Notes under the pieces: generated by a model
Databases searched by the model: none
Told to the model about the DNA's origin: nothing
Seen by the model: only the letters and a program-made list of their open reading frames with translations
Position numbers and translations under genes: made by a program
Assembly: GCF_032854445.1 (NCBI RefSeq)
Contig: NC_088303.1
Span: forward strand, 27,569,265 to 27,633,264
Length of the DNA stretch: 64,000 nucleotides
From: Liolophura sinensis
Taxonomy: Eukaryota > Mollusca > Polyplacophora > Chitonida > Chitonidae
Reading direction: 5' to 3'
Shown here: piece by piece, positions 60,777-64,000 of the stretch
Numbering within the stretch: position 1 is the first letter of the stretch
Layout: the number at the start of each line of letters is the position of its first letter

Positions 60777-62752
60777 GACTTTATCATAAAGAAGCATGAA
60801 GAATTGATGAAGATTATTGACAAATGCAGGTTATCCCATGAAATCCCACCTTTTTCCACTCTGTAATGTCACGAAGTTTTCGGAACAAAAAGATACCCTT
60901 CCCCTGGGACTTGGCCGCCGGTTTCATGATCCATGTCAGGCCTGGCTGCTTCTTAAACTCCTCCACAAAGATGTGATACTCTGACTGAACGCAGACAACA
61001 AACAGAATAGGTTCAGCAAACTTGAAATTTAAGACACCACCATTTAAAAAAACACATACTGCTCAGTAAAGAACACAGGGGTATGTAAAAACAGACACAA
61101 AGATACATGTGTGAACAGAATTTTTGAAATATGAGGACACATAGCTGTGACAGTTTAGAATTTAGTATGAATAATCTTGTGAGGGTATAAAAATACATTG
61201 ATTAATATGCCGGTAGAAGGTATTCTCCTTACATTATCACACACAAATCAAATCAAAACTGTTTTGTACTTACGGGAAGCTCAAATGTGGTTGGAAAGAA
61301 GTCAAATCTTGTCCATAATTAAGGCAAATTCTGTAACACAAACTTCTTTCAAAAAAGAATTAATTTATATATTTATTTGATAGGTGTTTTACACCGTACT
61401 CAAGAATATTTCTCTTACACAATGGCGGCCAGCATTATGGTGTGAGGAATCTGGGCAGAGCCCAGAGAAAACCCACGACCATCTGCGGGTTGCTGGACGA
61501 CCTTCCCACGTATGGCTGGAGAGGAAGCTAGCCTGAGCTGGACTTGACCTCACAGCGACCGCATAGGTGAGAGTCTCCTGGGTCATTGCGCCGCTCTGGC
61601 GTGCTAACCCCCTCAGCCACGGAGGCCTCCTTCAAAACAGATATATTTCTCCAAATCACTACAACCTACAGCAGGCCTCAACATAAGCATAAAAGGTTGA
61701 ACTATAGGGTTATACCATGGATGATTGGCAAATTCAAGCAAAATATTGTCATCCAAACAACCTAATGCTGACACCAGGCTTGATGAGTATTATATCTGTC
61801 AGCTGCATTATCCTGACATTATGTCCATCAGTTACATTATCCTGACATCATGTCTGTCAGTTACATTATCCTGACATTATACCTGTCAGCTGCATTCTCC
61901 TGACATCATGTTTGTCAGCTACATTCTCCTGACATCATGTCTGTCGGCTACATTCTCCTGACATCATGTCTGTCAGCTACATTCTCCTGAGATCATGTCT
62001 GTCAGCTACATTCTCCTGACATTATACCTGTCAGCTGCATTCTCCTGACATTATACCTGTCAGCTGCATTCTCCTGACATCATGTCTGTCAGCTACATTC
62101 TCCTGATATCATGTCTGTCAGCTACATTCTCCTGATATCATGTCTGTCAGCGACATTATCCTGACATCATGTCTGTCAGCTACATTATCCTGACATTATG
62201 TTTGTCAGCTATGTTGTGCTGACATCATGTCTGTCAGCTGCATTATCCTGACATTATCCAGAAAATAGTCATGTAATCCCTGTGGAAATCTCTGATTAGG
62301 AAGGTCATGGGTTTCCCTGAACTCTGCTCGGTTTCTTCCCACCGTGATGATCGGCACCATTGTAGAAGTGAAATACTATCGATACACCATAAAACCACAA
62401 ATAAATAACTACATCTCTGATTAGAAGGATACATTTGGCCCTCTGCTTTCCCCACCTCTCTCTCCACCTGTTTCTTCATACGTTTCAAATTTTTCACCAT
62501 CAGGTTTTTTCTTGTAAGCTATAATGAAATGCGGACATTGATGAGCATGTATCAATACAAATGAAAACCAAACAGCATACATGTTGTCATAATTAACGCA
62601 AATGAATGGGAACGAGGTATTTCTATCCATGATGTTCTACCTCGTAGTGGTTCCTGAAGTGAAGTATTTTCTGATGTTCCTGGAGATACGTGGAGTCGTA
62701 GTTGTCCTTCAGCCATTCACGGTCACACCAAAAGAAATCCCAATCTCCTTCT
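51093..62752 (-). CDS. TTLL9: TTLL9-type tubulin tyrosine ligase-like protein, 11 exons, N-terminus missing at window edge
   Basis: ATP-grasp amino-acid ligase family that modifies tubulin tails, TTLL9 being linked to ciliary axonemes (family knowledge). Minus-strand exons: 62641-62752, 62433-62518, 61274-61307, 60850-60984, 60099-60230, 59008-59095, 57479-57600, 54537-54670, 53527-53640, 51926-52059 and 51093-51163; phases close for 386 residues ending in TGA. Landmarks: [48 protein letters not shown], the ATP loop [93 protein letters not shown] and the catalytic [18 protein letters not shown], then [18 protein letters not shown]. The order and wording match human TTLL9 (439 aa) better than TTLL1 or TTL. 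About 50-60 N-terminal residues (an RPGW-type block) are absent and should lie right of 64000. Introns 2 and 6 of the visible part are U12-type. Confidence 0.93.
51285..51402 (-). repeat. 28-bp minisatellite in the last TTLL9 intron
   Basis: Four nearly identical units of GGTAGCCTCAGTGGCCGTAG plus CACTACTT. It lies between exons 51093-51163 and 51926-52059. Confidence 0.9.
51440..51650 (-). repeat. Short imperfect repeat cluster
   Basis: Units around CATGTAAAGATGACATGTGT of 17-20 bp, some inverted (ATGTCATCTTTACATGA), in the last TTLL9 intron. Confidence 0.8.
52022..53510 (-). repeat. 67-bp tandem array copying the TTLL9 exon 10 acceptor and exon start
   Basis: About 20 units, degenerate towards 53 kb, fill the intron between exons 53527-53640 and 51926-52059. 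Read on the minus strand each unit has GTTGACCAG|ACTGACGGGC, then AGAGAGAAGCGTGTGG and GTGAGT. The copy nearest the exon is the real acceptor and the first 30 nt of exon 51926-52059 ([10 protein letters not shown]). Each internal unit therefore carries both an acceptor and a donor about 26 nt apart. Confidence 0.93.
53956..54088 (+). mobile_element. SINE-1 3' half with long AAAT tail
   Basis: TGGTCGTGGGTTTCCCCCAG through AAGTGAAATACTGTTAAGTA and about seven AAAT units, in a TTLL9 intron. Confidence 0.9.
54161..54290 (-). mobile_element. Old SINE-1-like fragment
   Basis: TTTTTCACTTATACAACTGC and GGTGGAGGAAAG-like segments match the minus-strand body weakly. Seventy bases from the copy at 53956 in the opposite orientation. 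Confidence 0.55.
54738..55004 (+). mobile_element. SINE-1 copy, full length, probable target duplication
   Basis: GAGGCCTCTGTGGATCAGTT head to AAATAAATAAATAAATG tail. AAGTCATAATT before and AAGACATAATT after look like an 11-bp target duplication with one change. Confidence 0.92.
55365..56955 (-). repeat. Large minisatellite in TTLL9 intron 7 with an 851-bp higher-order duplication
   Basis: Basic units of about 37-41 bp (ACAGACTGATGGACTAACAC plus ACTCACAGACAGACATG). The stretch from about 55551 to 56075 recurs at 56402 to 56925, an offset of 851 bp, with the same rare variants in the same order (for example ATTGATGGACAGACAGATAT). Confidence 0.92.
57872..58060 (-). mobile_element. MITE family A copy
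   Basis: Reverse orientation: AAAATGACGCTAAAATGATC and GTTCTCTCAGAATGTTTCAA match the internal markers. In a TTLL9 U12-type intron. Confidence 0.8.
58568..58838 (+). mobile_element. SINE-1 copy, full length, in a TTLL9 U12-type intron
   Basis: GAGGCCTCTACTGCTCAGTT head, GTGAGTTCAAGTCCAGTCC B-box region, and ATAAATAAATAAATATA tail. Confidence 0.92.
59394..59665 (+). mobile_element. SINE-1 copy, young and intact
   Basis: Clean head GGGGCCTCCGTGGCTCAGTT, B-box GTGAGTTCAAGTCC and a pure poly(A) end. The 13-bp direct repeat TCTCTGTAAAATT lies at 59381-59393 and 59666-59678, a perfect target duplication. The best reference copy in the window. Confidence 0.96.
59842..60053 (+). mobile_element. MITE family C copy
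   Basis: Shares GGCAAATAAATGTAACAAA, TTTTTGGTGCTGAAACAT, AGAATATCATCC and the ATGGTCATTTA end with the copy at 47370. Confidence 0.7.
60655..60728 (+). mobile_element. tRNA-Trp-like SINE head (SINE-3)
   Basis: TTAGTCTAATGGTAGAAGC resembles an A-box, ACTCCAAA fits a tryptophan (CCA) anticodon loop, and GGTTCAAATCC is an exact B-box. The stems do not pair well, so this is a tRNA-derived element, not a tRNA gene. Followed by (TA)n. Confidence 0.7.
60729..60772 (+). repeat. (TA)n microsatellite at the end of a tRNA-like SINE
   Basis: About 22 TA units directly after the tRNA-like sequence at 60655-60728, in the intron between TTLL9 exons 4 and 5. Confidence 0.95.
61274..61307 (-). CDS. TTLL9: 34-nt small exon of TTLL9
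   Basis: Short exon between an AAG acceptor (intron side 61308) and a GTAAGT donor. It completes the split ATA codon and encodes [11 protein letters not shown], matching the family block CDFFPKTFEMP between the KNLKR helix and the EYHLFVEEF motif. Phases close on both sides. The upstream intron is U12-type. Confidence 0.88.
61368..61630 (-). mobile_element. SINE-1 copy, full length
   Basis: Tail TATTTATTTGATAGGTGTTT, body AAGAATATTTCTCTTACACA, and head CAGCCACGGAGGCCTCC on the minus strand. Confidence 0.92.
61785..62275 (-). repeat. 29-bp minisatellite in a TTLL9 U12-type intron
   Basis: About 16 units of TACATTCTCCTGACATCATG plus TCTGTCAGC. Nearly identical copies in the centre. Confidence 0.9.
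62298..62408 (+). mobile_element. SINE-1 3' fragment, diverged
   Basis: GGAAGGTCATGGGTTTCCCT and AAGTGAAATACTATCGATAC to CACAAATAAATAA. Confidence 0.75.
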
Positions 62753-64000
62753 CTGTATAAAAATGAAAAGTCATTGTGATTATCAGACCACTGATGGTAT
62801 GTTGTGATAAATCTCTTCAGTTACATGTGTTTATGAATTACCTGGATTCTTAAACCTTGTCACTGGCAAAAATAATAACAATAATAATTAAAGATGTTAT
62901 GTTCCTTACAGTGATATGGGTGACAAAGCATCAAGGCCCAACTGAATGTCAAATAAGAAAACACTATGAAAGTAATGCACTGAACTAATTTGCCATGATC
63001 AGAAAAATTAAGCTTTGGAAAACTTCTGTTTACCAACAGATGGTAACATTCATAATGACGAATAGCTTTATTCAACTGTCAAAGTACACAGACAATGGCA
63101 AATTCAACACTTTCAATCTGCGTGTACAAACTGTAACAGTATTTACAGAAACAGGCAACATGGAGAAAACGCATGACAAAAATGAAAAATAATCAACTGG
63201 ATTTGAACCCCATACTACCAGATACCATGTACAATGCATCCAGTGCTGAACTGAGTTAGGCCTTGGCCATCATCGCACCTGGTTAAGTATGTACATTTCA
63301 GGTTGATTGCCACATGGTGTGCAATCACCTCAAACTCTGGTTTGCCTGGGCTCAGTTCAGTTTTGAGAGCGAGTGAGGACAGAGTGAATGTAGACAGGAA
63401 ATATTAGGAATAGTTAGAAGGAATAAGCAGTGTTGTGTGTGTGTTTTTTTTAAGAAGATCCTCGGTCTAAATCCATGGCGTACACTTTCGTAATTACTTT
63501 TCTGTGCGGCATCCTAAAGCCTGTCTCTTCTTCACAGGCATGTAAGGTCTAGAATAGAAACTGGAAGCCGCCATATGTCTTTAATGTTTGAATTTAGCCT
63601 AATAAGAGTAACATGCTTTGGGCTCGTCATGACTCAAGGCGCATGTGTGGACAGACATTTTTGCATATTTCACCATGGCTTGGGACTTATATTCCTGATA
63701 GGATGGGGGTATGGTGTAAAGCCGTCAGGATTGTTGAGAATTACCCATGATGCATTGTGAACAGGGATGGCTTGCATGCAATCATGCAGCACATGTACAG
63801 TAATACACATTTACCTCCAAAGTCCATGTTAAATGCACAGGCGTGCATTTCTATTTCTGAAGTAAGGTGGTGTCATTTACACATTTCCAGCAAGAAAACT
63901 AACGATCATAGCTCAAATCTGTTGAGCATGTTACTGAAAGGACAAGTACTAGGGTACAGTTTGGTGCAAATTTCACATTTCTAGCTGCCATAGTTCTCAA
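62753..64000 (-). other. TTLL9 intron sequence at the right edge
   Basis: Upstream of the first visible TTLL9 exon. I looked for the conserved RPGW-type N-terminal block on the minus strand and did not find it, so this is probably intron. Confidence 0.6.

Larger units (their letters stand above)
61308..62432 (-). other. U12-type intron (TTLL9, before the 34-nt exon)
   Basis: The minus-strand donor GTATCCTTC at 62432 and the branch site TGCCTTAAT at 61318-61326, about 11-12 nt before an AAG acceptor, fit the U12 class. Phase 2. The intron also contains a 29-bp minisatellite and a minus-strand SINE. Confidence 0.8.

Overview
The window is animal nuclear DNA. It is AT-rich and intron-rich, full of tRNA-derived SINEs, small inverted-repeat elements and intronic minisatellites. 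The most abundant repeat is a tRNA-headed SINE of about 270 bp ending in an AATAAATAAATA tail, of the kind I know from molluscan genomes. Together with a phosphoethanolamine methyltransferase gene and two cilium-associated genes, this suggests a lophotrochozoan, most likely a mollusc. That taxonomic call is inference. No rRNA, CRISPR, operon, retrovirus-like element or toxin gene was seen.

Six protein genes can be read exon by exon, with splice phases that close exactly. In order: the 5' end of a phosphoethanolamine N-methyltransferase (PMT, minus, about 1.7-2.5 kb, running off the left edge); a C20orf96-family coiled-coil protein (minus, 9.0-19.1 kb, 11 exons, 368 aa); cytochrome c oxidase subunit 4 (COX4, minus, 22.7-25.8 kb, 4 exons, 194 aa); SYS1 Golgi protein (plus, 28.5-31.5 kb, 3 exons, 159 aa); gamma-SNAP (NAPG, plus, 35.9-44.4 kb, 10 exons including an 18-nt microexon, 306 aa); and TTLL9 tubulin ligase-like (minus, 51.1-62.75 kb, 11 exons, lacking only the N-terminal exons, which lie beyond the right edge). 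They are unrelated housekeeping and ciliary functions, not one pathway. However, C20orf96, COX4I2, SYS1 and TTLL9 all sit on human chromosome 20, so the block looks like retained ancestral linkage.

Two features stand out. First, four introns (one in C20orf96, one in NAPG, two in TTLL9) have donors matching the minor (U12) spliceosome consensus GTATCCTT and CCTTRAY branch sites 11-13 nt before the acceptor. Second, four introns (three in NAPG, one in TTLL9) carry tandem arrays whose repeat unit contains the adjoining exon-intron junction, so functional-looking splice sites are copied 6 to about 20 times. Other introns hold arrays that start within about 12-20 bases of a donor.

The rest is repeats: at least 20 copies or fragments of the main SINE, two other tRNA-headed SINE types, three small TIR (MITE-like) families, one long-armed foldback element, a 32-bp hairpin insert with 9-bp direct repeats, and several intergenic minisatellites. 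Apart from the repeats listed, the intergenic stretches show nothing I could recognise.
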